DNA of 64,000 nucleotides from Shinella sp032095155 (GTDB lineage: Bacteria > Pseudomonadota > Alphaproteobacteria > Rhizobiales > Rhizobiaceae): contig NZ_JBLZPK010000048.1 of NCBI RefSeq assembly GCF_049199905.1, forward strand, positions 96,455 through 160,454, written 5' to 3'. This document shows positions 25,089-34,137 of the stretch, one piece after another. Numbering within the stretch: position 1 is the first letter of the stretch; every line of letters starts with the position of its first letter. Position numbers and translations under genes: made by a program. The notes under the pieces were generated by a model. It was not told the DNA's origin and searched no databases. It saw nothing but the letters and a program-made list of their open reading frames with translations.

Positions 25089-25877
25089 GAAAGATCCGCT
25101 AAAAGGTCTACTCCGATTTGGCCTTTCTTCGGATAGAACCTACACATCGCATCGCCTGTGGTACTGCGGTAATCTATCATGCCGAGCGTAAGGCTGTTTT
25201 GTTTGGGTGACATCTCGAAGCGTATGTTTACCGAAGTCAAAGAAACCACCGGCAGCATCTAATCTCGCTACTGTAAGCGCGGTTACGGCACAAAAGTCAC
25301 ACTCACTGCTAGGGTCGCTCACGAGCGTTACGGCAGGTTTTAAAAAGGTGGTAATCCGAACAGCATCAACGAGCTTTGAGCTAAGTTCAAATATCGGTGG
25401 ATTCCGCAAGTTAGATTATTTCAGTGTGGGTTGAAATTATGGTAATTGCTTTCCTAAAGGAATTCTGTATCAATATTGCAGTTCTATACATGATATGATC
25501 GATTTATTAGATTGCAGTCGTCAATAATTACGAATTGCCGATATTCACAATAAGTGCAGCAAGAGGATTTTTTTGCATCAATAATTAAATTTTTTAACAA
25601 TTTTTCGAAAAAACTGCGAGCCGAATAAATTTCAACCGCACAGCAGAAGAGCACGGAACTAATTCTCCCAAGGGAGAGGCACGCGATCTTACACCGCTGC
25701 CAATGGTACATTCTTTGTTAAATGACACCCCGTATCCCCGCGCGCCCTCGGCATGGGCGCCGAGCGAACGGGAATGCAAACATGTCAAAACCGGACCTTT
25801 CATCACGTCATTTCAGAGCAAGATCTCGAAATTCTGCGAGCTGCGCATTGCGCCAGTTGCATCGAAACGCTCGTTGA
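25089..25877. other. relic DNA without a supportable gene, partly AT-rich
   Basis: About 790 bp with no convincing gene. The stretch 25435-25640 is clearly richer in A and T than the surrounding DNA, indicating foreign or decayed sequence. A minus-strand 89-codon frame (25140-25409) has protein-like composition but only a TTG start without a ribosome site and no family match. Confidence 0.5.
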
Positions 25878-26123
25878 GCAACATGCGAGGCGTATCTCGT
25901 CACAATCATCGTTCATCGTAGGGTACCACCTCTTCTGAACGGTCGCATTGACTGGGCAGAAATCGCTCAAGCTTGCTGGCTAGTCGGAGATTTGAAGGGA
26001 GATATTGGACAACAGATCCGCATTGCCCTGGATGCAATCTTCCGATGGTTGGGTGCACCACCCGTGGTAGAGGAGGCCGCCCGACGAAACGCGTGTCCCG
26101 ATCCCAGGACCCAGACCAACTAA
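25878..26123 (+). pseudogene. 3' fragment of an unidentified gene
   Basis: The plus-strand frame from 25878 to the TAA at 26121 reads protein-like (PLLNGRIDWAEIAQACW, LVGDLKGDIGQQIRIALDA, IFRWLGAPP) but has no start codon in context; a frame before it (ISEQDLEILRAAHC, about 25812) may be the upstream part after a frameshift. The style recalls recombinase/transposition accessory proteins of rhizobial plasmids, but I cannot name the family. Its end overlaps the end of the convergent FAH gene by four bases. Confidence 0.4.
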
Positions 26124-27271
26124 ATGAGTTTACGACTGGCAAGATTTCGCATCAGATGAGAGGCTCCAAAGGTCCAAGGTAAGCATTCGGTGGAAAGCCT
26201 CACGGTGTTGACGAGCGCGCCGAGCTTGTCGTTCGCAATCGTAACGACATCACCGATCTTATGCGTGAAACCCTCGCCGGGTGCATCGCGATCTTCGACG
26301 GGCGCGAAAAGCGTGCCCAGAAACAGAACGAAACCATCGGGATATTGATGATGAGCGCCGCGCGTCTGGGCAACGAGATCGAGTGGATCGCGGCTGATCT
26401 CCTTCATCGAGCTTTTGCCATGCAGAACGAAGCCGTCCTTGCCTTCTACACGTAGATCGAGTTCCGCATTGCGCACGTCGTCGATCGTGTAGGTTTCGTC
26501 GAACAGACGGATGAACGGGCCGATGGCGCAGGACGCGTTGTTGTCCTTGGCCTTGCCAAGGAGCAGGGCAGAGCGCCCTTCCACGTCGCGCAGGTTCACA
26601 TCGTTGCCGAGCGTCGCGCCCTTGACGCGGCCTTCGCTGTCGACCGCAAGCACGATCTCCGGTTCAGGATTGTTCCACTTCGATATCGGATGCAGGCCGA
26701 CGGTTGCCCCCGTGCCGACAGATGCCATGATCTGCGCCTTCGTGAAGACCTCGGCATCCGGGCCGATGCCCACTTCGAGATACTGCGACCACAAGCCTTC
26801 CTCGATGAGCGCTGACTTCACCCTCTGGGCATCCTCCGACCCGGCCTTAAGGTCTCGCAGACTGGCCCCTATAATCTGCGAGACCTTTTCGCGGATGCTT
26901 GCAGCGCGTGCGGGATTTCCCGCCGCGCGCTCCTCGATCACCCGCTCGATCATCGAACGGGCGAAGGTGACGCCGCACGCCTTGACGGCCTGAAGATCGA
27001 TGGGCGCCAGCAGGTGAAGCCGGGAGCGATGCGGCTCGTTGAGCGAGAGCAGGCTTTCGAGCGGGCCGAGGTCGCGACCTTGAGCGTTGCGAACGAAATC
27101 CGCAGGCGCTTCGAACTCCAGCAGATCGCGCACGGTGGCGCAGGCCTTTGCGGTGATATCGTAGAGACGCCCGTCGCGGATCGTCACTATGATCGGCCCT
27201 TCGACCTCAGGCGACCAGGCCCGGCCGACGAAGCATCCTGTTGCAAAGCTTGAAGTAATATAGGTCACCAT
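26120..27271 (-). CDS. fumarylacetoacetate hydrolase (FAH) family protein, copy 2
   Basis: A 383-residue FAH-superfamily hydrolase, closely similar to the protein at 333-1469. It has the same CGVTFARSMIERV block, the E-P-E metal motif in NNPEPEIVL and GNDVNLRDVEGRS. The N-terminal 90 residues differ more than the catalytic half. It begins two bases after the sugar ABC ATPase stop and is last of a seven-gene leftward operon that also encodes a CoA-transferase and an enoyl-CoA hydratase. Probable reaction: hydrolytic or dehydrating cleavage of a keto-deoxy acid; substrate unproven. Confidence 0.88.
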   Translation of the reverse strand: MVTYITSSFATGCFVGRAWSPEVEGPIIVTIRDGRLYDITAKACATVRDLLEFEAPADFVRNAQGRDLGPLESLLSLNEPHRSRLHLLAPIDLQAVKACGVTFARSMIERVIEERAAGNPARAASIREKVSQIIGASLRDLKAGSEDAQRVKSALIEEGLWSQYLEVGIGPDAEVFTKAQIMASVGTGATVGLHPISKWNNPEPEIVLAVDSEGRVKGATLGNDVNLRDVEGRSALLLGKAKDNNASCAIGPFIRLFDETYTIDDVRNAELDLRVEGKDGFVLHGKSSMKEISRDPLDLVAQTRGAHHQYPDGFVLFLGTLFAPVEDRDAPGEGFTHKIGDVVTIANDKLGALVNTVRLSTECLPWTFGASHLMRNLASRKLI

Positions 27272-27273
27272 GA

Positions 27274-28821
27274 TCAGTGCTCCCTGAAAGCCAATGTCAA
27301 AATTTTGTCCTCGCTCATCTCCACGCGTTCAAGGATGCCGGCGAGCCGGCCCTTCGACAGGACCGCGACGCGGTCGCAAAGCGCGAGAATTTCCGGCACC
27401 TCGGACGAGGCCATGATGACCGTCAGCCCTTGCTCGGCGGCTTGAGCGATGATGGTGTAAAGATCAGCCTTCGCACCCACGTCCACGCCATGTGTTGGCT
27501 CATCGAGAAGCAAAAGCTGCGGCTCGGCCATGAGTGCCCTGGCAAAAATGACCTTCTGTTGATTGCCTCCCGAGAGCGTCGAGATCGGTTGCATGTCGGT
27601 GGCCATGCGTATCCCGAGGCTCCTGGCGAAGGCCCCCATGCGACCCGCCTCTCCGCTGCGATCTGAAAAGACGCGACCGGCGAAGCGCCGCAAGCTCGAA
27701 ATCGCGCCGTTGTCACGCACGGAATGCTGCGGGAGAATGCCCGCCGTCTTGCGCCCCTCCGGCACCAGGGCCACACCGCTCTTCACCGCATCACTCGGGT
27801 CTCGCGGCGCGAAGCGCTGCTGATTGAGCGTGAGCTGTCCCGATTTTACGGGGCGAACGCCATGGATCACGTCGAGCAGTTCGGTACGCCCTGCCCCGAC
27901 AAGGCCGAACAAGCCAAGGACCTCGCCTCGCCGCACGTCCAGGCTGATATCCTTAAGGTGCGCACCATCAGAGACGTTCTTGAGCGAAAGCGCGACGGCG
28001 CTCTCATCGATGGCGCGCGGTTTGTAATCGTAGATTGCCGGCTTGCCGGTCATGTCTGCGATCAACTGCTCCCGGCTCGTTTGCGTCGGTCTGCGCTCAC
28101 TGACGATGGCGCCGTTGCGCAGAACCACCAGCCGGTCGCAGAGGCCGAGTGCTTCTTCCAGACGATGCGTGATGAAGATGATCGCCGTACCGGCTTCCCG
28201 CGCATTGCGGACATAGGAGAAGAAGCTTTCCACCTCATGTGGGGTCAGAGAGGAGGTCGGTTCGTCGAGAATCAGCAGGCGCGGCTGCCGTCCCGCCGCC
28301 TTGGCGATCTCGATCAACTGCTGCTCGCCTGCGCGAAGCCCGCTCGCTTCCTGCGCCGGATCAAGGCCGCCCGCCCCTACCCTTTCCAGCAAGGCCTTTG
28401 AGGAGGCACACATCAATGCCTTATCGACAAAGCCGAACGGCGTGCGTGGAAAGCGCCCGAGATAGAGATTTTCTGCCACGGACAATGCGCCGACAACCGA
28501 AAGCTCCTGGTGGACGAAGCTGATGCCCGCCGCAATGCCATCACCGACATTGCTGAAACGCACGGTCTCGCCGGCAAGGTCGATCGTGCCGGAATCGGCA
28601 GTGAGTCCGCCGGACAGGATGTGCATCAGCGTCGATTTGCCTGCACCGTTTTCACCAAGCAATCCGATAACCTCGCCCGGATAGAGATCGAGGTCGACGG
28701 AATGCAGCACCGCATTGCCGGAAAAGGCCTTCGCAACCGCACGGGCGCGAACGAGCGGCTCGCGGCCATCGTGACCGGCGCGAGGCGCGCCGGTCGTGGT
28801 TTCGGCAATCTTACTTGGCAT
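27274..28821 (-). CDS. sugar ABC transporter ATP-binding protein, RbsA/XylG type
   Basis: A 515-residue tandem ATPase. NBD1: Walker A GENGAGKST, signature LRAGEQQLIEIAKA (LSxGQ replaced by LRAGE), Walker B LLILDEPTSSLT. NBD2: degenerate Walker A GLVGAGRTE, intact LSGGNQQKV, Walker B LLLLDEPTHGVD. This asymmetry is normal for the RbsA family. Its start overlaps the end of the binding-protein gene by 11 bp. It energises the permease at 29809. Confidence 0.92.
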   Translation of the reverse strand: MPSKIAETTTGAPRAGHDGREPLVRARAVAKAFSGNAVLHSVDLDLYPGEVIGLLGENGAGKSTLMHILSGGLTADSGTIDLAGETVRFSNVGDGIAAGISFVHQELSVVGALSVAENLYLGRFPRTPFGFVDKALMCASSKALLERVGAGGLDPAQEASGLRAGEQQLIEIAKAAGRQPRLLILDEPTSSLTPHEVESFFSYVRNAREAGTAIIFITHRLEEALGLCDRLVVLRNGAIVSERRPTQTSREQLIADMTGKPAIYDYKPRAIDESAVALSLKNVSDGAHLKDISLDVRRGEVLGLFGLVGAGRTELLDVIHGVRPVKSGQLTLNQQRFAPRDPSDAVKSGVALVPEGRKTAGILPQHSVRDNGAISSLRRFAGRVFSDRSGEAGRMGAFARSLGIRMATDMQPISTLSGGNQQKVIFARALMAEPQLLLLDEPTHGVDVGAKADLYTIIAQAAEQGLTVIMASSEVPEILALCDRVAVLSKGRLAGILERVEMSEDKILTLAFREH

Positions 28822-29785
28822 CGGCGGGGGTCAGCAGGTTACCAACAACCGGGATGACCTTGGCCGGCGGCTCCTTGCCGGCAACGAGATAGTTGTAGAG
28901 CATGACGCTGGCATCGAGCGCCTGCTGGTAGGGCGCCTGGTCGAGAAGGCCTACCATCTCACCGGTCTTCAGATACTGCATGTTGTCAGGCGTATGGTCG
29001 AAACCGATGACGCCGACCTTGCCGGTGAGGCCGAGATCCTTGACGGCCTTTGCCGCGCCGAACGGGCCACCTGCCGTGACATAGACCATCGAAAGATCCG
29101 GATTGGACGTCATCATGTCCTGAACAAGCGAATAGGCCTCTTCCGCCTTGTCCTTGTTCTCGAACGGGCCGACGATCTGGATGTCGGGCGTATTGGCCTT
29201 GAGATAATCGACCGCACCGTTCATGCGCTGGGTGTGCTGCGTGGCGCCGAAGTAGCCGGTGATCACGCCGAGCTTGCCCTTGCCGTTCATCTTTTCCTGA
29301 ATGAACCTACCGATCTGCTCGCCGGCCGATGTCGCGTCCTGGCCGATGAAGGCGAGGCGTTCGGAGGGGGCGGCCCCTTCCGCGACGATGTTGAAGACCG
29401 GCACACCGGCTTCCGTCGCCTCGTTGATGATGCGGGCCGTGCCGTCGAAGATCGGAACGACGACGATGCCGTTATACTGCTTGGCCAGCGCGCCTTCGAT
29501 GCCGGCGACAACCGCTTCGGCCGAAAGCTCGTTGCCGAGATCAACGAAATCGACGGTGGCATTGAAGCCCTTGAGATAGTCGTTGGCGGCCTTGGCGCCA
29601 TCCGTCACCGGCGTCCAAAACGGATTATTCTGGAACGACAGGAAGGCGATCTTCACTGGTCCCTTCGTGTTTTCCACGGCGGCGACTGTGCCGCCCTTTG
29701 GTGGCTCCGCCGCATTCGCCACGGAAAAAATCGATGCGAGACCGAGCGCGGCCGCAGCCGTCAGTTTCGTGATTTTTCTGGTCAT
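28811..29785 (-). CDS. periplasmic sugar-binding protein, RbsB type
   Basis: About 324 residues. The second ATG of the ATGAACATG cluster (29785) fits best, with GGAGGAG seven bases upstream; the signal peptide is MTRKITKLTAAAALGLASI, cleaved after VANA. Family pieces: ISFLSFQNNPFWTPVTDGAK-like opening, YNGIVVVPIFDGTARIINEA and VGVIGFDHTPDNMQYLK. It delivers a monosaccharide-like ligand to the adjacent permease and ATPase. The binding-protein gene sits in the middle of the operon, after the CoA-pathway genes, rather than first. Confidence 0.9.
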   Translation of the reverse strand: MTRKITKLTAAAALGLASIFSVANAAEPPKGGTVAAVENTKGPVKIAFLSFQNNPFWTPVTDGAKAANDYLKGFNATVDFVDLGNELSAEAVVAGIEGALAKQYNGIVVVPIFDGTARIINEATEAGVPVFNIVAEGAAPSERLAFIGQDATSAGEQIGRFIQEKMNGKGKLGVITGYFGATQHTQRMNGAVDYLKANTPDIQIVGPFENKDKAEEAYSLVQDMMTSNPDLSMVYVTAGGPFGAAKAVKDLGLTGKVGVIGFDHTPDNMQYLKTGEMVGLLDQAPYQQALDASVMLYNYLVAGKEPPAKVIPVVGNLLTPADAK

Positions 29786-29808
29786 GTTCATCTCCTCCAC
29801 TGGATTGA

Positions 29809-30765
29809 TCAATCGTCTTCACTGCCGCGTTGCAGGCCGTCCAACGCCACGGCGAAGATGATCACCAGTCCCTTGGTGACGACCTGCCAGTAGGCGGAGA
29901 TGCCGAGCAGCACGAAAGCATTGTTAAGCAGCGCCATCAGCAGCGCGCCGATGACGACACCGGCAATCGAGCCTCGGCCGCCGCTGAGCGCCGTGCCGCC
30001 AAGAATGACGGCGGCGATGACGTCGAGTTCGTAGCCAACGCCGAGATTGGGATCGGCGCTTGCCAGGTTTCCGGACAGGATGAGCCCGCCGAGACCGGCA
30101 AGCAGCCCGCAGAACGCAAAGATGAAGAGCCGCGTTGCCTTGAGATCAACACCCGCCAGACGCGACGCCTTCGGATTGTCGCCGATCGCGTAGATCTCGC
30201 GGCCCCTCACGGTGCGAACGGAAAAGACATGAACGGCAACGGCCAGCACGATCATCAACAGGAAGGAGACCGGAATGCCTGCGATGCGGCCTGCGCCGAC
30301 AAATTCCGCAAAGCCACCCATCGGCACGGGAATGCCCCCCGTCATCAGGAGTGCGATGCCGCGCGCGACCGACAACGTGCCCAGGGTCGCGATGAACGGA
30401 TTGATCTTTAGCCGCGTATAGAGCAGGCCGTTGATGATGCCGCAGCCTAGGCCCGTGAGTAGGCCCGCAATGAGACCGACGCTTTCAAACCCGGTATCCC
30501 TGATGACGACGGCGGCCACGACGGCGGACAGCCCAATGACCGAACCGACCGAAAGGTCTATGCCGCGGCCGATGATGACCAGCGCCTGACCGAGTGCGAC
30601 GATGGCGACGACCGAGGCCTGCCGGCCGACGTTCAGGAGGTTGCGCGGCGCCAAAAAATACTCGCTGGCAAAGGAAAGGTAGGCGGCAACCACCAAAAGC
30701 ATCAGCAGAACCGATGCTTCGCGGTGGCGTCCGAGACGCTTCAGCGCGACAAGACTCGTGTTCAT
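29809..30765 (-). CDS. sugar ABC transporter permease, RbsC type
   Basis: About 318 residues from the ATG at 30765, which has AGGAGAAGG upstream; the longer open frame to 30963 overlaps the hydratase gene and is rejected. Typical segments are GRGIDLSVGSVIGLSAVV, INPFIATLGTLSVARGIALL and AAVILGGTALSGGRGSIAG. It forms a homodimeric channel, since no second permease is present in this operon. It is positioned between the enoyl-CoA hydratase and binding-protein genes. Confidence 0.9.
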   Translation of the reverse strand: MNTSLVALKRLGRHREASVLLMLLVVAAYLSFASEYFLAPRNLLNVGRQASVVAIVALGQALVIIGRGIDLSVGSVIGLSAVVAAVVIRDTGFESVGLIAGLLTGLGCGIINGLLYTRLKINPFIATLGTLSVARGIALLMTGGIPVPMGGFAEFVGAGRIAGIPVSFLLMIVLAVAVHVFSVRTVRGREIYAIGDNPKASRLAGVDLKATRLFIFAFCGLLAGLGGLILSGNLASADPNLGVGYELDVIAAVILGGTALSGGRGSIAGVVIGALLMALLNNAFVLLGISAYWQVVTKGLVIIFAVALDGLQRGSEDD

Positions 30766-30775
30766 GCGCCTTCTC

Positions 30776-31546
30776 CTATCGCCGCCGGAAGACTGGCGGA
30801 CGCTTTTCCTTGAAGGCCTGCCGGCCTTCCTGGGCGTCGGCGGTGGCAAAGCAGATCGTCTGGAGATCGCGCTCGTATTCGACGGCCTTTTCATGCGGCA
30901 TCGAAGCCGCGGCCTTGAGGTTGAGCTTAGCGGTTTCAGCCGCGATCGGTGCGCGCGAGGCAATGGTTTCAGCGATGGCCCGCGCCCGCGGCAGCAATTC
31001 CTCGGAACTCACCACATCGCTGACGAGACCCCACTGCTGCGCCTTCTCCGCGCTGATAGGATCGCCGGTCATGATCATCAGCGCGGCATTCGACGGACCG
31101 ATGGAATGAGCTAGGCCCGCCGCCATGCCCCCGCCACCGATCCAGCCGAGCTTGATCTCGGGAGCCGCGAATTGCGCGTTTGACGACGCGATGCGGATAT
31201 CGCAGGCCATGGCCGTCTCAAGCCCGCCACCGAATGCATAGCCATTGACGGCAGCAATCGTCGGCTTCAGCAGCGCGTGGATGGCGTCGCAATAGTCATC
31301 GCGATTGCGAAACTGCCAGGGCGTCTCGTATGTATCAAGCTCGCGGATGTCGGAGCCAGCGCAGAAGGCGCGCTCCCCGGCTCCCGTCAGGATGACGCAG
31401 CGGATCGTGTCGCTGTCGTTGCACTCCTTGACCGCCGCCACGATGGCATCGGCCATTTCAGGCGTGACGGCATTCAGCTTGGCCGGGCGGTTCAGAGTGA
31501 TCGTCGCGATCGCGCCGTCCACCGAGAAAATGATTTCCTCCGTCAT
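30776..31546 (-). CDS. enoyl-CoA hydratase/isomerase family protein
   Basis: A 256-residue crotonase-family protein. It has the oxyanion-hole segments RAFCAGSDIREL and NGYAFGGGLETAMACDIRIAS, then PEIKLGWIGGGG with the family Glu. It hydrates an enoyl-CoA or carries out a related crotonase reaction. It lies 8 bp from the cytoplasmic binding-like gene and 10 bp from the permease start. Together with the CoA-transferase upstream it implies that the imported compound or its product is handled as a CoA thioester. Confidence 0.9.
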   Translation of the reverse strand: MTEEIIFSVDGAIATITLNRPAKLNAVTPEMADAIVAAVKECNDSDTIRCVILTGAGERAFCAGSDIRELDTYETPWQFRNRDDYCDAIHALLKPTIAAVNGYAFGGGLETAMACDIRIASSNAQFAAPEIKLGWIGGGGMAAGLAHSIGPSNAALMIMTGDPISAEKAQQWGLVSDVVSSEELLPRARAIAETIASRAPIAAETAKLNLKAAASMPHEKAVEYERDLQTICFATADAQEGRQAFKEKRPPVFRRR

Positions 31547-31554
31547 GTCGTCTC

Positions 31555-32703
31555 CTATCGTTCCTCACCGCCGCGCCTGTGGGCACGGTAGAGGACTTGC
31601 AGCTGGGCGAGCACACCCGCAGCCGCAGCCTTTGTTTCAAACGATTGGCGCAGCAGCGCGGATGCCTTGCTCTGGAAGGCGATGTAACCGTCATGGCGCG
31701 GACGGACATAAGCCGCCTCGATCGTCTCGGCCGTCTGGCGGTAGAAGCCGTTCCAGTGCCGGTTGACGCCGTTGTCGAACCAGGCTTCGCGCCGCGAGGG
31801 CTGGCCGTCGTGGGCGGGAATGAAATTGATCTGCGCCTCGCGGCTCATCAACCAGAGCAGGTGCGTCTTCAATTCGGGGGTCGGATCACAACGCTTCGAG
31901 ATGCCGATGCCGGTGCCACCAAGCGTGGAACCGGGGCGACCGCCGGCAGCGCGCCGTGGTGCGTTCGCGAAGGTGACTGGCTTACCGGTGCCGGGTGCGG
32001 AATAGTTCACATAGCCGTAGACGAGCGGGCATAGCGATACGTCATCCGAAGCGGCCATATGGCCGAGAATGCCGATCGGGTTTTTTTCGAAAACAACACG
32101 CGGGCTGCGTGATGCCAGCTCGGTCATCAGGTCATAGACCGTCTTTCCAGTCTCGGCGGAAACGAGAACATCGGGGTCGGCTTCGGCCGGCGGCTCGCCA
32201 TGGGCAGCAGCAATTGACAGGAAGCTCAAAGCGGCATGCGGCCCCGCAAGAGAAAGCGCAACCTTGCCCGTGCGGCGGGAAAGCTCGGCCACGGCCGCCC
32301 ATGTCTCCGGCGCCTCGCCTTCCACGAGATCGGCGCGCAGCGCCATCACTTGCGTCGCGGCATCGAGCGGCAGCGCCCAGTGCTGGCCGGCATAACGATA
32401 GCTCGACAGAGAAGGGCCGATGCTTTCGGCCGCCAGGGCCTCAACCACATCCGTGCCGAACACGCTTTCGAGCGATTGCAGGCAATCGCCACCAACCGCT
32501 TCACCGACATGCGGATGATCAAGCACGACGAGGTCGTAGCTCGCGCAGAGATCGGCGATCGGATGCGACTCGAATCCTTCGAGCGGCTGTTTTTCCCACT
32601 GAATATCGAGACCGGCCGCAATCACCTCATCACGCTTTGCGGCTGCGGCGAGCGCGTTGAAGCCACGCGGATGGTCCCAGGTAAGCGCCTTGATCGTCGC
32701 CAT
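31555..32703 (-). CDS. solute-binding-protein-like protein without signal peptide
   Basis: A 382-residue protein with the look of an extracellular solute-binding protein family 1 (MalE-like) domain: ALTWDHPRGFNALAAAAK, DLVVLDHPHVGEA, YAGQHWALPLDAATQVMALR, GGTGIGISKRC. It starts MATIKALTW with no signal peptide, twin arginine or lipobox, so it should remain in the cytoplasm. It starts two bases after the CaiB-like gene stop. A cytoplasmic ligand-binding or chaperone-like role for the CoA pathway is possible; a lost signal peptide is the alternative, but no upstream coding space remains for one. Confidence 0.75.
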   Translation of the reverse strand: MATIKALTWDHPRGFNALAAAAKRDEVIAAGLDIQWEKQPLEGFESHPIADLCASYDLVVLDHPHVGEAVGGDCLQSLESVFGTDVVEALAAESIGPSLSSYRYAGQHWALPLDAATQVMALRADLVEGEAPETWAAVAELSRRTGKVALSLAGPHAALSFLSIAAAHGEPPAEADPDVLVSAETGKTVYDLMTELASRSPRVVFEKNPIGILGHMAASDDVSLCPLVYGYVNYSAPGTGKPVTFANAPRRAAGGRPGSTLGGTGIGISKRCDPTPELKTHLLWLMSREAQINFIPAHDGQPSRREAWFDNGVNRHWNGFYRQTAETIEAAYVRPRHDGYIAFQSKASALLRQSFETKAAAAGVLAQLQVLYRAHRRGGEER

Positions 32704-32705
32704 GG

Positions 32706-33899
32706 TCAGATCGTTCCCGTCGCAACAGCGCCATTCGCCACGAGCGCGGCGATCGCCGCGTCGTCGTAGCCGGCCTCCTTCAGCAGTTCGTGCGTGTGCT
32801 GGCCAGTAACGGGCGCGCCACGCTCGACCGTGGACGGGGTTTTAGAAAACTTGATCGGGAAACCCGGCGTCTTGACGCGGCCTTCCGTCGGATGATCGTA
32901 GTCGACGAAGGTGCCGTTGTGCTTGATCTGCTCGTCCTCGACGAGATCGGCATAGCCGTAGACCGGGCCGCACCAGATATCGGCGGCGCGCAGCAATTCC
33001 AGCCACTCGGCCGAGGACCTGGCCTTCAATCGGTCGCGGGTCTTGGCGAAAATTTCGTCGCGCCGCGCCCAGCTATCGACCTCGTCGTCCATCGTCAGGA
33101 AACTGTCTTCGCCGATCACCTCACCCAGCGTCTTCAGCTTCGGGAAGGCGACGATGATAAAACCGTCGCTGGTGGCGAAGGCGCCGTAGGGTGCGCGAAT
33201 ATAGACATGGGCATGCGGCTCGGCGGAGCGCTGCTGCGGTTTGCCGCCCACCGTGAAGACCGAAAGCTCCTGCATCTGGATCGTCGTGATGGCATCCAGC
33301 ATGTTGACCTGCACAAGCTGGCCCTCACCGGTCCGTTCGCGATGGAACAGTGCGGCTAGCGCGCCTTCGAAAGCCGTATAAGCCGTGATCGCATCGACGA
33401 GATACTGACCGGCGGCCGTCGGCGGCTCGCCCTCGCGGCCGGCCGACAGCATGGCGCCGGACATGCCCTGGAGAACGAGATCCTGTCCGGGACGGTTCAC
33501 ATAGGGGCCGTCTTCGCCATAACCCGACATCGACACATAGACGAGGCGCGGATTGATCTTCGACAGCGTTTCGTAATCGACGCCGAGGCGCTTGGCGACG
33601 CCGGGACGATAGTTCTGCAGGAAGACGTCAGCCGTCTTGACAAGATCCAGCAAGACCTTCTTGCCGTCTTCCGACTTGAGGTCGACGGCAAGCGAACGCT
33701 TGTTTCGATTGAGCGACAGAAACGAGACGTTGACGCGATTGCCGCCAGCGCCGCCGGCCGCGACATGGCGTTGCCATTCACCCGTCGTCGGTTCGACCTT
33801 GACCACGTCCGCGCCCAGATCGCCAAGCCGCTGGGCCGCAAACGGTCCCGCCATGGCGATGGAGCAATCCAGGACTCTGATACCCGACAAAACACCCAT
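32706..33899 (-). CDS. CaiB/BaiF family (class III) CoA-transferase
   Basis: A 397-residue class III CoA-transferase. N-terminal GIRVLDCSIAMAGPFAAQRL and GADVVKVEP are classic. The likely catalytic Asp is Asp140 in RPGQDLVLQGMSG. The C-terminal part includes the WCGPVYGYADLVEDEQI loop. The enzyme moves CoA between carboxylic acids, or races alpha-methylacyl-CoAs in the BaiF-like branch. It is the first gene of the leftward operon, next to an enoyl-CoA hydratase, so it probably activates a sugar-derived acid. Confidence 0.92.
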   Translation of the reverse strand: MGVLSGIRVLDCSIAMAGPFAAQRLGDLGADVVKVEPTTGEWQRHVAAGGAGGNRVNVSFLSLNRNKRSLAVDLKSEDGKKVLLDLVKTADVFLQNYRPGVAKRLGVDYETLSKINPRLVYVSMSGYGEDGPYVNRPGQDLVLQGMSGAMLSAGREGEPPTAAGQYLVDAITAYTAFEGALAALFHRERTGEGQLVQVNMLDAITTIQMQELSVFTVGGKPQQRSAEPHAHVYIRAPYGAFATSDGFIIVAFPKLKTLGEVIGEDSFLTMDDEVDSWARRDEIFAKTRDRLKARSSAEWLELLRAADIWCGPVYGYADLVEDEQIKHNGTFVDYDHPTEGRVKTPGFPIKFSKTPSTVERGAPVTGQHTHELLKEAGYDDAAIAALVANGAVATGTI

Positions 33900-33967
33900 A
33901 TGCGGTCGCTCTCCTGCAAGCCTTCAAGTTGGCGGCAACTTAGCGGATAAATTTGGCCTGTCCAGAG

Positions 33968-33979
33968 TGAGCGCTAACT
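33968..33979. promoter_or_regulatory. candidate LacI-type operator, site 1
   Basis: TGAGCGCTAACT, with the AGCGCT core typical of LacI-family operators. The same 12 bases occur at 34041-34052, 73 bp away. It lies between the divergent CoA-transferase and binding-protein operons. Confidence 0.6.
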
Positions 33980-34040
33980 ATTTTTGAATTGCTTCGGCAC
34001 AATGATCCGTTCATCATGGCAATTATCAAGCGTGACTTGA

Positions 34041-34052
34041 TGAGCGCTAACT
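34041..34052. promoter_or_regulatory. candidate LacI-type operator, site 2
   Basis: TGAGCGCTAACT, identical to site 1 at 33968. The 73-bp distance is close to seven helical turns, placing both sites on the same DNA face, as needed for a looping tetramer. It lies 86 bp before the start of the binding-protein gene at 34138. Confidence 0.6.
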
Positions 34053-34137
34053 TTGATATTGACCAACGGATGCATGATGAATAGATAATTCATTGGTAAA
34101 GGTGGAGCGGCCCAAGCGCCGCTGGAGGAGGAAATCA

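Noticed and set aside
25273..25282. GTAAGCG motif that could be a second IS66 end
   Set aside because: The sequence following it does not continue like an IS66 terminal repeat.
25140..25409. Minus-strand 89-codon frame with protein-like composition
   Set aside because: TTG start without a ribosome site, a stop just upstream, and no recognisable family.
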